From a bacterium (GTDB lineage: Bacteria; Cyanobacteriota; Vampirovibrionia; Gastranaerophilales; Gastranaerophilaceae), in contig JAFUUC010000049.1 in assembly GCA_017471365.1 (NCBI GenBank), forward strand, positions 1 to 33,500: a stretch of 33,500 nucleotides of DNA, written 5' to 3'. Position numbers and translations under genes: made by a program. Below the pieces are notes generated by a model that saw nothing but the letters and a program-made list of their open reading frames with translations, made no database searches and had not been told where the DNA came from. Positions 33,497 to 33,500 of the stretch are shown here, one piece after another (position 1 is the stretch's first letter; every line of letters starts with the position of its first letter).

Positions 33497-33500
33497 GAAT

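Overview
The window looks like the chromosome of a low-GC bacterium (by eye about 30% GC) with a two-membrane envelope. The lineage best suggested is the non-photosynthetic cyanobacterial sister group (Vampirovibrionia/Melainabacteria, probably gut Gastranaerophilales). The hints are prepilin-type proteins with the GFTLAETLITLGIIGVVATMVIP-like leader, AsmA-like and AI-2E-type envelope genes, anaerobe-type redox proteins (rubrerythrin, iron-sulfur flavoproteins, C_GCAxxG_C_C) and strong AT bias. This placement is an inference from style, not from a marker gene. No rRNA, tRNA, CRISPR array, transposase or complete mobile element is visible.

Layout. (1) 1-753: the 3' part of a pilin-like gene whose last 150 bases jump to about 60% GC and carry a C-type-lectin-like hypervariable tail. 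It has the hallmarks of a diversity-generating retroelement (DGR) variable region; no reverse transcriptase or template repeat is visible in the window. (2) 777-6729: alanine racemase and a short dihydrolipoamide-dehydrogenase-like enzyme (overlapping), two tandem ArsP_2-type membrane transporters, and a TPR/glycosyltransferase-like protein. (3) 6718-11101: a tail-anchored DUF4145-like protein divergent from an AAA ATPase, a second pilin-like protein related to the first, and a remote alpha-amylase-like TIM-barrel protein. (4) 11102-15646: a redox/detoxification accessory cluster: SnoaL-like protein, two iron-sulfur flavoproteins, C_GCAxxG_C_C protein, HXXEE membrane protein, Gdx/SugE-type SMR exporter, rubrerythrin, a metallo-beta-lactamase-fold gene remnant and a secreted OB-fold protein. 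(5) 15711-21454: AI-2E-type permease divergent from an operon of AsmA-like protein, HAD-IB phosphatase, an M48-like pseudoprotease and an exported protein of unknown role. (6) 21561-24581: class III aminotransferase, alpha/beta hydrolase with a cysteine at the nucleophile position, small membrane protein, then an exported cupin on the other strand. (7) 24773-30095: a partner-switching pair (STAS protein plus a SpoIIE phosphatase fused to an anti-sigma-type kinase domain), a CstA-like permease and a PreA-like flavin/iron-sulfur dehydrogenase. (8) 30116-33440, minus strand: a PAP2 phosphatase, then a TetR-controlled operon (TetR, SDR, iron-sulfur flavoprotein, decayed aldo-keto reductase).

Two window-wide patterns stand out. 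Several genes (at 813, 3256, 7386 minus, 9788 and 27475) have a -10-like hexamer ending only 6-7 bases before the start codon and no Shine-Dalgarno, which predicts leaderless mRNAs; most other genes have clear AGGAG-type sites. Second, three flavoproteins with compact cysteine motifs sit in two separate detoxification clusters, each next to a palindromic operator candidate.
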